DNA of 13,192 nucleotides from contig JAAFGW010000051.1 of NCBI GenBank assembly GCA_010365175.1, positions 1 to 13,192 on the forward strand, in the 5' to 3' direction. Shown here in pieces: positions 1-7,020 of this stretch. The DNA is from Sulfuriferula multivorans. GTDB lineage: Bacteria > Pseudomonadota > Gammaproteobacteria > Burkholderiales > Thiobacillaceae. A program made the position numbers and the translations under genes. Each line of letters starts with the position of its first letter. Position 1 is the first letter of the stretch. The notes beneath the pieces were generated by a model, which saw only the letters and a list, made by a program, of their open reading frames with translations, was not told the origin of the DNA and searched no databases.

Positions 1-126
1 AATGATTATGCAACGCGCAAACTGGGTTACGTTCCTGATAAACAGTGGCACACCGCGATCCACGAACACCTTGCCGATCTGAAGGCGAAAGGCTATCCAT
101 GGCCACGATTGCGTCAACTGCTTTAA
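1..126 (+). CDS. 3' end of an unidentified gene (41 codons visible)
   Basis: An open frame enters from the left edge and ends at TAA (124-126). The 41 visible residues include the stretches ATRKLGYVPDK and AKGYPWPRLRQLL. I do not recognise the family with confidence. The K-LGY-P pattern followed by a basic helix is reminiscent of the C-terminal end of extended short-chain dehydrogenase/epimerase proteins, but 41 residues are too few to decide. It is the only plus-strand gene supported in the window and it converges on lon with 48 bp between the stop codons. I see no convincing terminator in that gap. The frame is preferred as coding because it is open to the very edge and stops just before the end of lon. 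Confidence 0.5.
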   Translation, partial: NDYATRKLGYVPDKQWHTAIHEHLADLKAKGYPWPRLRQLL

Positions 127-174
127 TCGGTGGTCGCTATCTCCATTCCAGCTTCTCCCTATTTCAGCTTCCGT

Positions 175-2556
175 TCAAGGCTGCTGGAATACCACCTCTG
201 CCACATCCTGATAACGCTTGGCGAAATGCACCGTCATTCCTTCCCGGATATGGTCCGGCAGTTTGTCAAAGTCTCGCCGATTGGCATCAGGCAAGATAAG
301 TTCAGAAATGCCGATTCGGCGCGCGGCAATGACTTTCTCGCGAATGCCGCCTACCGGTAGAACGTGGCCGGTCAGCGTCAGTTCACCTGTCATCGCAAGC
401 GGCCGCTTGATTTTGACGTTCTTGGCTAACGACAGCAGCGCGGTCGCCATGGTAACGCCGGCGCTGGGACCATCCTTCGGCGTTGCGCCTTCCGGCACGT
501 GGAGGTGAACAAAGCTGGTGTCGAAAAATGTGCTTTCCGCGTTATAGGCCTTCAGGTGAGAAGCAACGTAACTGTAGGCGATTTCGGCCGACTCCTTCAT
601 CACCTCCCCCAGCTTCCCGGTGAGTTTGAAGCCTCGATTCAGCGTATGGATGCGCGAGGCCTCGATCGGCAGCGTCGCGCCGCCCATTGAAGTCCAGGCC
701 AAACCGGTGACCACCCCGATTCCACTCATGGGTTTTTCACGGCTGAACACCGGCTTGTCGAGATAGACCTCGACTTCCTTGATGCCAACCTTGATCGGCG
801 TGGGTTCCCCGCCCAAAACCTTGACCACGGCCTTTCTGGCTACCCGGCCCAGCTGCTTTTCCAGGTTGCGTACTCCGGCTTCGCGAGCATAACCCTCGAT
901 CACGTGGCGCAATGCACCATCGGTAATTTTGAGTTGAGTGTTTTTCAGTCCGGCGCGGGTGAGCACGCGTGGCCACAGATGATTCCGCGCAATCGCAACC
1001 TTTTCTTCGGTGATGTAACCCGACAGGCGAATGACTTCCATCCGGTCGAGCAACGCCGAGGGAATCGAAAAATCATTGGCCGTACAGATGAACAGTGCTT
1101 TAGATAAATCAAACCGCACATCGAGGTAATGGTCGAGGAAATCGGCATTTTGTTCGGGGTCGAGCACTTCCAGCAACGCAGAAGCCGGGTCTCCCTGATA
1201 ATTGCCACCGACTTTGTCAATTTCATCGAGCATGATGATCGGGTTGGCTGATCCGACTTCTTTCAATGCCTGCACGAACTTGCCCGGCATGGCACCAATA
1301 TAAGTACGGCGATGGCCCTTTATTTCAGCCTCGTCGCGCATGCCTCCAACCGAAAACCGGAAAAATTTACGGCCTAATGCCTCGGCGATGGATTTCCCGA
1401 TTGAGGTTTTTCCCACACCGGGCGGCCCGATCAACAGCAAAATCGAGCCGGCCATTTCGCCACGCATCGCGCCGACGGCCAGAAATTCAATGATACGGTC
1501 TTTGACGTCATCCAACCCATCGTGGTCACGGTCGAGAATGCTACGTGCGTGTTCCAGGTCGATTTTGTCTTGCGTGTGTACACCCCACGGCAGTGATGTC
1601 AGCCAGTCCAGATAATTGCGTGTCACCGAGTATTCCGGTGAGCCGGTCTCAAGCAGGGAAAGCTTGTGCATTTCCTCGTCGATGCGCTTTTTCGCAGGCT
1701 CGGGCAACGTCAACTTGGCAAGGCGGTCATTGAAGGTATCGAGTTCGGCAGTTTTGTCATCCTTGGCCAGCCCGAGTTCTTTCTGGATAGCTTTAAGCTG
1801 CTGGCGCAGAAAAAACTCGCGCTGCTGCTCGCTCATTTTCTCGTCAACCTTTTCGCGGATGTCCGATTGCAGACGCGCCACGTCGAGTTCTTTCTTCAGC
1901 AGCACCAACACCTTTTCCATGCGCTTCTTTAAGCCCAGTGCTTCCAGCACATCCTGCAAAGCCATTTTGGATGCAGTGGTGAGGCTGGCTGCAAAATCAG
2001 TCAACTGGGAAGGCTCATTCGGCCCAAAGCGATTCAGAAAGAATTTGAGCTCTTCGGAATAGAGCGGATTGTGGGGTAGCAAATCCTTGATGGTATTGAT
2101 GATGGCAATGGAATACGCACGGATTTCTTCGGAATCCGGCTTGCCGATTTCATTCGGATATTCGACTCTGACTTTGTACGGCGGTGCTTCCGACAGCCAC
2201 TCGACGATACGGAAACGCCGCCGGCCCTCGGCAATGAACTGCATTTTTCCGTCCGTGCGCACGGGGTGATGAATCCGGGCCACAGTACCAATGCTGCGGA
2301 AGTCCGCGCGTTTCACGTCGTCGGTATTGTCTGGCTTGACCACCACGAGCCCCACCATGTGATGCGCAGTTTCGCCGATGACCTCGACCGTTGGCAACCA
2401 CGGCGCTTCGTTCATCAGCAATGGCAGTGTTTGCGCGGGGAAAAAAGGCTTTTCGGTCAGCGGTAGCAGGTATAACTCATCCGGCAATACCGGTGATGCC
2501 GGCAACTTGCGTTCGTCGGACAGGAATTCACCTTCGATCGCGGGGTCATTGGGCAT
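175..2556 (-). CDS. lon: ATP-dependent Lon-family protease (AsrA/Lon-2-like)
   Basis: This is a cytoplasmic ATP-dependent serine protease that unfolds and degrades damaged and regulatory proteins. The 793 residues are close to the usual Lon length. In order it has a LAN substrate-binding domain (about 25-220), a coiled-coil segment (about 225-270), an AAA+ module with Walker A GPPGVGKT at 377-384 and Walker B LDEID at 443-447, and a protease domain with the Ser-Lys dyad S698 (in KDGPSAG) and K741 (in REKVI). The 43-residue Ser-Lys spacing equals that of E. coli Lon. The N-terminus (PFFPAQTLPLLMNEAPW) differs from classical Lon and, from memory, resembles the second Lon paralogue (Lon-2/AsrA) of Pseudomonas. 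The ATG at 2556 is the first start after an in-frame TAA, but it has no clear Shine-Dalgarno sequence. A sigma-32-like promoter lies just upstream, so it is probably heat-inducible apart from the flagellar operon. Confidence 0.95.
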   Translation of the reverse strand: MPNDPAIEGEFLSDERKLPASPVLPDELYLLPLTEKPFFPAQTLPLLMNEAPWLPTVEVIGETAHHMVGLVVVKPDNTDDVKRADFRSIGTVARIHHPVRTDGKMQFIAEGRRRFRIVEWLSEAPPYKVRVEYPNEIGKPDSEEIRAYSIAIINTIKDLLPHNPLYSEELKFFLNRFGPNEPSQLTDFAASLTTASKMALQDVLEALGLKKRMEKVLVLLKKELDVARLQSDIREKVDEKMSEQQREFFLRQQLKAIQKELGLAKDDKTAELDTFNDRLAKLTLPEPAKKRIDEEMHKLSLLETGSPEYSVTRNYLDWLTSLPWGVHTQDKIDLEHARSILDRDHDGLDDVKDRIIEFLAVGAMRGEMAGSILLLIGPPGVGKTSIGKSIAEALGRKFFRFSVGGMRDEAEIKGHRRTYIGAMPGKFVQALKEVGSANPIIMLDEIDKVGGNYQGDPASALLEVLDPEQNADFLDHYLDVRFDLSKALFICTANDFSIPSALLDRMEVIRLSGYITEEKVAIARNHLWPRVLTRAGLKNTQLKITDGALRHVIEGYAREAGVRNLEKQLGRVARKAVVKVLGGEPTPIKVGIKEVEVYLDKPVFSREKPMSGIGVVTGLAWTSMGGATLPIEASRIHTLNRGFKLTGKLGEVMKESAEIAYSYVASHLKAYNAESTFFDTSFVHLHVPEGATPKDGPSAGVTMATALLSLAKNVKIKRPLAMTGELTLTGHVLPVGGIREKVIAARRIGISELILPDANRRDFDKLPDHIREGMTVHFAKRYQDVAEVVFQQP

Positions 2557-2592
2557 GATCAGATTTTTGTAATCCAGTTAACAGGAGGTACA

Positions 2593-2623
2593 AGTATCGG
2601 GCCAATCTGGCCATTTTCAAGGG
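2593..2623 (-). promoter_or_regulatory. Candidate sigma-32 (heat-shock) promoter of lon
   Basis: On the minus strand, CCCTTGAA (2623-2616) is followed after exactly 14 nt by CCCGATACT (2601-2593). The known RpoH consensus is CTTGAA, often preceded by CC, then 13-15 nt, then CCCCAT-T. The -35 half is a full match and the -10 half a partial one. The -35 overlaps the motD stop codon (2617-2619). The predicted start of transcription is near 2586, giving a leader of about 30 nt before lon. lon is a classic RpoH target, so the context supports the call, but the assignment rests on pattern matching only. Confidence 0.6.
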
Positions 2624-3393
2624 CTGCTTGAATTGGATCTGACTGGAATTTCCTCGATGGTATCCGGCAAGCCAGACAAAATCATCAATTCGACCCGTCG
2701 ATTACGGGCACGCCCTTCTGCTGTGTTGTTGGGGGCGATCGGCAGGCTGGCCTCGCGACCAATGGCAAACAAGCGGACTGGCGCAATGCCGTTTTCAGCC
2801 AGCAAGCGCACTACACTGCTGGCGCGAACCGCCGACAACTCCCAATTGGATGCAAAAATCGAATTGCTGATCGGCACATTATCGGTGTGGCCGGTGATTT
2901 CAATATTGAACGGCTCGGTGCGCAGGTGTTCTGCCACCGCGCGCAGTACCGTCAGCGATTGCGGCTCGAGTTCGGCTTGCCCTGCGGCAAACAGCACATT
3001 GGCATTGATTTCAATGCTGACGCCACGGCGACTCTGGGTAACCCGTACCTTGCCTTCTTTCACCAGCGGCGCCATCACATCAAGCAGGTTACTGGCCACT
3101 TCGGTCATGTGTGCCTGTTCTTCTATCGCCTGCTGCTGTTTCAGCGTGCGTTGTTTGACCTCGGGAGGCAGGGGCGTTGTTGACACTTGCGGTACCGGCG
3201 CATCCTGCGAGGAGGGCTTGCCGAAGGCATCGCCCAATGAATTGGCCAAAACACGGTATTTGCTTTCGTTGACCGCAGAAATTGCATACATCACCACAAA
3301 AAAGGCGAATAGCAGGGTGACAAAATCGGCGAACGAAATGAGCCAGCGGTCGTGATTTTCATGCTCGATCGTGAGGCGCCGGCGTCTGCGCAT
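2617..3393 (-). CDS. motD: Flagellar stator protein MotD (MotB-type, OmpA-like)
   Basis: This is the peptidoglycan-anchored subunit of the second flagellar stator (MotCD), an inner-membrane ion channel complex. It has 258 residues. A basic N-terminus is followed by one transmembrane helix (about 18-40) carrying the ion-conducting aspartate D23 in the motif SFADFVTLLFAFF. A plug/linker region comes next, with a Q-rich coiled stretch near 80-95. The C-terminal OmpA-like peptidoglycan-binding domain (about 130-245) contains ITGHTDNVP, NWELSAVRA and the RARNRRVEL tail motif. It starts at the base after the motC stop codon (TAA then ATG, no gap), so translation is probably coupled. A GAGGGG upstream is rather far for a ribosome binding site. 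The placement directly after motC is typical. MotD and MotB are separated by family placement and context, because the domain order is the same in both. Confidence 0.93.
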   Translation of the reverse strand: MRRRRRLTIEHENHDRWLISFADFVTLLFAFFVVMYAISAVNESKYRVLANSLGDAFGKPSSQDAPVPQVSTTPLPPEVKQRTLKQQQAIEEQAHMTEVASNLLDVMAPLVKEGKVRVTQSRRGVSIEINANVLFAAGQAELEPQSLTVLRAVAEHLRTEPFNIEITGHTDNVPISNSIFASNWELSAVRASSVVRLLAENGIAPVRLFAIGREASLPIAPNNTAEGRARNRRVELMILSGLPDTIEEIPVRSNSSSP

Positions 3394-4131
3394 TTACAGA
3401 TAACCCCTCAGGCGCGCCTCGATAAGGCGTGGATTGTCCCCTTGAGCAATGCCCATGAGCCCGTCACAGAGTATCTCGCGTTCGGTAACGCGACGCGCGA
3501 TGGTGAACTTGATCTTGTTTGCAAGCGGCAGAAACACCAGATTGGCCAAGCCTACGCCGTAAATGGTGGCGACAAAGGCAACCGCAATTCCTGCGCCCAG
3601 CTTGCTTGGATCCGACAAATTTTCCATGACATGGATCAGGCCGATGACTGCGCCCAGAATGCCGAGCGTAGGCGCATAGCCACCCGCTGATTCCCACACC
3701 CTGGCAGCTTGACGTTCAGTGGTTTCGAAGCCGATGATTTGCACATCAAGCGTGTCGCGAAGTTTTTCTGCATCGGTGCCATCTATCAGCAACTGAAGCC
3801 CCGTCTTCTGGAACGGATCACGCGTCATGTAGAGGTATTTTTCCAGCGCTAGCAGACTCTCCTGCCGAGCAGTATGTGACCACTGAACGATGCGACGAAT
3901 GAGGACCTCCGCCTCAGACTCGGGGGGGTTGAAGGCCCATTTAGCCATCCGGATCCCGCGCATGAAAACAGCCAGAGGGTAATGCAGCAACACGGCCGCA
4001 AGGGTGCCCACCACCACAATGACAAATGCAGTGGGTTGCAGAAACAAGCTGATATGGCCACCTTCCATGGCTTGGCCGCCAAAAATGGCGGCGCCCGCCA
4101 GCCCGAGACCTATCAGGCTTCCGCGATCCAT
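3394..4131 (-). CDS. motC: Flagellar stator protein MotC (MotA-type)
   Basis: This is the four-helix channel subunit that pairs with MotD. It has 245 residues in the MotA/TolQ/ExbB family. Transmembrane segments lie at about 5-20, 32-52, 148-170 and 180-203, with the two conserved channel prolines visible as P154 (GGYAPTLGILG) and P202 (LVFLPLANKI). The charged cytoplasmic loop between helices 2 and 3 should contact FliG. I chose the ATG at 4131, since it is preceded by GAAGGAAG at 4136-4143 and gives the typical MotC beginning MDRGSLIGLGL. A longer frame reaches 4188 but adds only shadow residues from inside fliA. The start lies within the last codons of fliA (19-bp overlap), so the two genes are co-translated from one mRNA. 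It is about 40 residues shorter than MotA in the same window, as is usual for MotC. Confidence 0.93.
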   Translation of the reverse strand: MDRGSLIGLGLAGAAIFGGQAMEGGHISLFLQPTAFVIVVVGTLAAVLLHYPLAVFMRGIRMAKWAFNPPESEAEVLIRRIVQWSHTARQESLLALEKYLYMTRDPFQKTGLQLLIDGTDAEKLRDTLDVQIIGFETTERQAARVWESAGGYAPTLGILGAVIGLIHVMENLSDPSKLGAGIAVAFVATIYGVGLANLVFLPLANKIKFTIARRVTEREILCDGLMGIAQGDNPRLIEARLRGYL

Positions 4132-4853
4132 GAATCTTCCTTCAGTTTGGCACGCAGTCGTGCGATTGCCTGACCATGAAGCTGACAAATGCGGGATTCG
4201 CTGACGCCGAACACTTCAGCGATTTCACGCAGATTGAGTTCTTGCTCGTAATACAGCGACATCAACAATTGTTCGCGTTCAGGCAGGTTTTCGATTCCGG
4301 CGATAATGCAGGCACGCAAATTGGCATCGAGCAATTGCGGCAGCGGCATGCTGGACTCATTCGCCGACTGCTTGTCGAGAAAGGAATCACTCTCGTCCGA
4401 TTCGCCGAAATCCTCGAAATACATCAACTGGTGACCCCGTGCATCGCCCAGTAGCGATTGATACGTCTCCAGGGGAATCTGCATGGCTTTGGCTATTTCG
4501 CCTTCGCTGGGTTGACGCCCCAATTGATGCTGCAGCGTGCCGATGGCTTTTTCAATTTTCCGCATCGATTGCCGGGCACTACGGGGCATCCAGTCGGAAT
4601 GGCGCAGCTCATCTATCATCGAGCCGCGGATGCGTTGAATGGCATAGGCTTCGAACTGCGCACTTTGCGCTTCGTCATAGCGACTGATGGCATCCAGCAA
4701 ACCCATCATGCCGGCCTGAACGATGTCATCCTCTTCTACGCTGGGCGGCAAGCGCCCCATCATATGGTGTGCCAGTCGTTTGACCATTGGCATGTATAGC
4801 GTCAGCAAGTCGCCTTTTTCGCCTTTTTCGCTTCGACCGGTTACGGTGTACAT
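4113..4853 (-). CDS. fliA: RNA polymerase sigma-28 factor FliA
   Basis: This flagellar sigma factor directs RNA polymerase to late flagellar, motility and chemotaxis promoters and is normally held by the anti-sigma factor FlgM until hook completion. It has 246 residues. Region 2 spans about 15-90, with DDIVQAGMMGLLDAISRYD and the -10 recognition stretch through RIRGSMIDELR. Region 3 is at about 95-135 and region 4 at about 187-238 (LPEREQLLMSLYYEQ, then the helix-turn-helix LREIAEVFGVSESRICQLHG). The start ATG at 4853 is 3 bp after the flhG stop, and its ribosome binding site AGAAGGGG (4861-4868) is made of the last flhG codons. Near the N-terminus there is an in-frame 9-bp tandem duplication coding EKGEKG (4811-4830). 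A matching promoter lies upstream of motA in this window. Confidence 0.97.
   Translation of the reverse strand: MYTVTGRSEKGEKGDLLTLYMPMVKRLAHHMMGRLPPSVEEDDIVQAGMMGLLDAISRYDEAQSAQFEAYAIQRIRGSMIDELRHSDWMPRSARQSMRKIEKAIGTLQHQLGRQPSEGEIAKAMQIPLETYQSLLGDARGHQLMYFEDFGESDESDSFLDKQSANESSMPLPQLLDANLRACIIAGIENLPEREQLLMSLYYEQELNLREIAEVFGVSESRICQLHGQAIARLRAKLKEDSWIAEA
4811..4830. repeat. Two-copy 9-bp tandem repeat inside fliA
   Basis: The unit cgccttttt occurs twice in tandem, followed by cg. On the coding strand it gives Glu-Lys-Gly twice (residues 10-15 region of FliA). The period is three codons, so gain or loss of a unit would keep the reading frame. It carries two runs of five A residues on the coding strand. 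The repeat is not present in typical FliA N-termini that I recall, and is probably neutral. Confidence 0.7.
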
Positions 4854-4856
4854 GTA

Positions 4857-5726
4857 TTATCCCCTTCTACACGAATCCACCAGGCGGCTACCCTGGATCA
4901 CACGCTGCATAAACCCGCCCACACTGCCCAGGCTGGGCGGCTGCGGCCAACGCAGCAACCCCTCTGCCAGCTTGCGAAACTGCGAGGTGGAAATGGCTAC
5001 GGGAAACGCATCCACCACTGAAGTCCGCAAATCACCCGCACGGGTCAGGCGCTCGTCTAAAGGAATATATCCCAGGTAGTCGACAGACACACCCAGATAG
5101 CGCTCGGCGGTTTGTGCAAAATTCTGCGCCACAGCTTGTGCCTGCTCCGGTGATTCGATGCGATTAAGCAGCAATCTGAATTGACGCTTGCCAAAATTAT
5201 GGGCCAGACGCTTGACCAGCGTGTAGGCCTCGGTGATCGAAGCGTTTCCGGGCGGCAGCACCACCATGATTTCGGATGCAGCCAGACCCAGCGGCAATGC
5301 ATCAGGATCGGTGGCCTCTTCCATATCCACAAGCACAACATCAACGCCGCATTGCAGCCGGTTGAAGCTTTGCGCCAGCCATTCCTGATCGCGTTCGGAC
5401 AAACGTCCCAGCCGGTTGAATCCGCCGCCTATCGGCAGCACCTGGACATTGTCTGGACCATTAAGAATCAAGGCTTCCAGCTTGCACCGTCCTTCGATCA
5501 CATCCGACACGTCGTAACGCGGTGTCAGCCCCAACGCAGCCGATGCGCCCTGACCCTGCTGGGCCTGATCAATGATGAGCACATCACGCCCGGATCGCGC
5601 CAATGCCACGGCAAGATTGGTGGTTGCGGCAGTCTTGCCTGCGCCCTTTTGACCCGACATCACGGTAATGACCTGAAATCCGGTTTGCCCCAGCAAGCGG
5701 CGCAGCCCGGCGGCCTGATCGCCCAT
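4857..5726 (-). CDS. flhG: Flagellar number regulator FlhG (FleN/YlxH), divergent ATPase
   Basis: FlhG is a MinD/ParA-like ATPase that limits flagellar number, partly by stimulating the FlhF GTPase. It has 289 residues. The N-terminal DQAAGLRRLL (3-12) matches the known DQAxxLR FlhF-activating motif, which fixes the start at ATG 5726, although the Shine-Dalgarno sequence there is weak. The P-loop SGQKGAGKT (24-32) keeps K31 and T32, but the signature-lysine position of MinD-type P-loops is Gln26. The switch I region IIDQAQQGQG has D53 but Ala55 where MinD has its second aspartate. The switch II region reads VDMEEATD (D134) in place of a D-PAG form. The C-terminal segment GFMQRVIQGSRLV (271-283) could be a membrane-binding amphipathic helix. 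The gene lies 4 bp after flhF and 3 bp before fliA. The longer frame to 5921 lies inside flhF in another frame and is discarded. Confidence 0.92.
   Translation of the reverse strand: MGDQAAGLRRLLGQTGFQVITVMSGQKGAGKTAATTNLAVALARSGRDVLIIDQAQQGQGASAALGLTPRYDVSDVIEGRCKLEALILNGPDNVQVLPIGGGFNRLGRLSERDQEWLAQSFNRLQCGVDVVLVDMEEATDPDALPLGLAASEIMVVLPPGNASITEAYTLVKRLAHNFGKRQFRLLLNRIESPEQAQAVAQNFAQTAERYLGVSVDYLGYIPLDERLTRAGDLRTSVVDAFPVAISTSQFRKLAEGLLRWPQPPSLGSVGGFMQRVIQGSRLVDSCRRG
4861..4868 (-). promoter_or_regulatory. Ribosome binding site of fliA within flhG codons
   Basis: AGAAGGGG on the minus strand lies 7 nt before the fliA ATG and consists of the final sense codons of flhG (Arg-Arg-Gly) just before its TAA. 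Ribosomes finishing flhG therefore stop on the fliA initiation region, which implies translational coupling. Confidence 0.75.
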
Positions 5727-5730
5727 AAAA

Positions 5731-7020
5731 TTAGCCAAAGGACACCGCGCTTTCACGATAGGAAGATTGATTGTCTGAAAGTGCGAAAGCCAGTTCACTG
5801 TCATCGAGCTGCCAGGGTGATGCCGCTGAACGGGCTTTGAATGCACGATGAATAAGGTATTGGCGGTTGGCCAGATGGAGATCTTCAGGTACGCGCTGGC
5901 CGGTCGCCAGGTAGTGCACATTCAGTTCGTGACGAATCACACAATCGAGCGCGGGGCCCAGGCTCGCGGCTTCGTCCACTTTCGTCAGAATGCAACCATC
6001 CAGGCCGCGCTTCTGATACGCCTCCACCACTTCATTCAAGGTCTCGCCATGGCTGGTGGCGTTGAGCAGCAGCAAACGTTTGATTTGCTTGCCGGCCTGA
6101 CACAGCATTTCAACCTGCTCGGACACCGCTTGGTCACGTTGGCTCATCCCAACGGTATCGATCAGCACCGTATGTTTGTTACGCAATTCGGACAGCGCCA
6201 GCTTCAAATCGGCGGCGTCGCGCACGGCGTGCACCGTCACCCCCAGAATCTTGCCATAAATACGCAATTGCTCGTGACCGCCTATCCGGTAACTGTCGGT
6301 GGTCAGCAAGGCTAATTTTTCAGCGCCATGGCGCACCACAAAACGTGCGGCCAGTTTTGCAGTGGTGGTCGTTTTTCCCGCACCCGTCGGGCCCATCAAA
6401 GCAAACACGCCGCCGGCGTCGAGCATGTTGGTTTCGTTCTGCATCACCTGCAAGCGCTTCATCAAGGTGTTGCGCATCCAGACCTGTGACTGTTCGACGT
6501 CACCTTTCGGCAACTCTCGCAGCATCTCGCGCGCCAGTGTGGCGCTAAATCCTGCCGACAGCATGTCGCGCATCATGGCGGCCCCTGATGGATCCCGACC
6601 CGGCAGATCACGCCAGGCCATGTCTGACAACTGATTTTCCAGCCGCATGTGCATCGTCTTGATTTCGCTGATCACGCTTTGCGCCAATTGCGCACTATCA
6701 TCGCTGGGCATGCTCACACGCTCTATCAATCTGCGTTTGATCGTCACGGCAGGCGCAGGCTCCATCTCCAGTTCGGGCTCCATCTCGGGCTCCGGGTCGC
6801 GTTGTATTTTCGACGTCTTGGCTTTGTGGGCCACAACATGAACAGGGGCTTCTTCAACGGGTGGCGCCAAGGAAGCAATGTCTTCAGCCGGCATGGCCAG
6901 GACTTCCACCCCGCCCTCCACGGCACGATTTGACAGAATGACCGCATCGGGACCGAGTGCGTCGCGTAACTGGCGCATGGCTTCACGGGATGTTTTGGCG
7001 ACGATACGTTTGATGTTCAT
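5731..7020 (-). CDS. flhF: Flagellar biosynthesis GTPase FlhF
   Basis: FlhF is an SRP-type GTPase that marks the site of flagellum assembly, often the pole, and recruits early export and ring components at the membrane. It has 429 residues. A basic N-terminal B domain (1-50, MNIKRIVAKTSREAMRQLRD) is followed by a variable linker rich in Pro and Glu (55-92, with EPEMEPELEMEP). The helical N domain covers about 100-200 and the G domain runs from about 203, with G1 GPTGAGKT (210-217), G3 DTVG (288-291) and G4 TKVD (346-349). The start ATG overlaps the flhA stop as ATGA (4 bp) and has a strong ribosome binding site AGGAGGAG (7025-7032). It lies directly upstream of its partner flhG, as expected. 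Confidence 0.97.
   Translation of the reverse strand: MNIKRIVAKTSREAMRQLRDALGPDAVILSNRAVEGGVEVLAMPAEDIASLAPPVEEAPVHVVAHKAKTSKIQRDPEPEMEPELEMEPAPAVTIKRRLIERVSMPSDDSAQLAQSVISEIKTMHMRLENQLSDMAWRDLPGRDPSGAAMMRDMLSAGFSATLAREMLRELPKGDVEQSQVWMRNTLMKRLQVMQNETNMLDAGGVFALMGPTGAGKTTTTAKLAARFVVRHGAEKLALLTTDSYRIGGHEQLRIYGKILGVTVHAVRDAADLKLALSELRNKHTVLIDTVGMSQRDQAVSEQVEMLCQAGKQIKRLLLLNATSHGETLNEVVEAYQKRGLDGCILTKVDEAASLGPALDCVIRHELNVHYLATGQRVPEDLHLANRQYLIHRAFKARSAASPWQLDDSELAFALSDNQSSYRESAVSFG
6757..6792 (-). repeat. Glu-Pro-rich coding repeat in the FlhF linker
   Basis: FlhF residues 77-88 read EPEMEPELEMEP, coded by imperfect reiterations of GAGCCC/GAGATG. The stretch joins the B domain to the GTPase core. 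It is acidic, probably flexible, and likely to vary in length between strains through slippage. Confidence 0.6.

Noticed and set aside
127..174. Terminator between lon and the left-edge gene
   Set aside because: Only a direct repeat of CAGCTTC is present; there is no stem followed by a T-run on either strand.
2583..2588. AGGAGG on the plus strand between lon and motD
   Set aside because: No start codon or open frame follows at a suitable distance on that strand.
4132..4188. Longer motC start at 4188
   Set aside because: The added residues are fliA codons read in another frame. The start at 4131 has a good ribosome binding site and the normal family N-terminus.
5181..5840. 219-codon plus-strand frame opposite flhG/flhF
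   Set aside because: It is antisense to two well-supported genes, resembles no known protein, and has no clear start signals.
5727..5921. Longer flhG start
   Set aside because: The extension lies inside flhF in another frame. The DQAxxLR motif sits directly after the chosen ATG at 5726.
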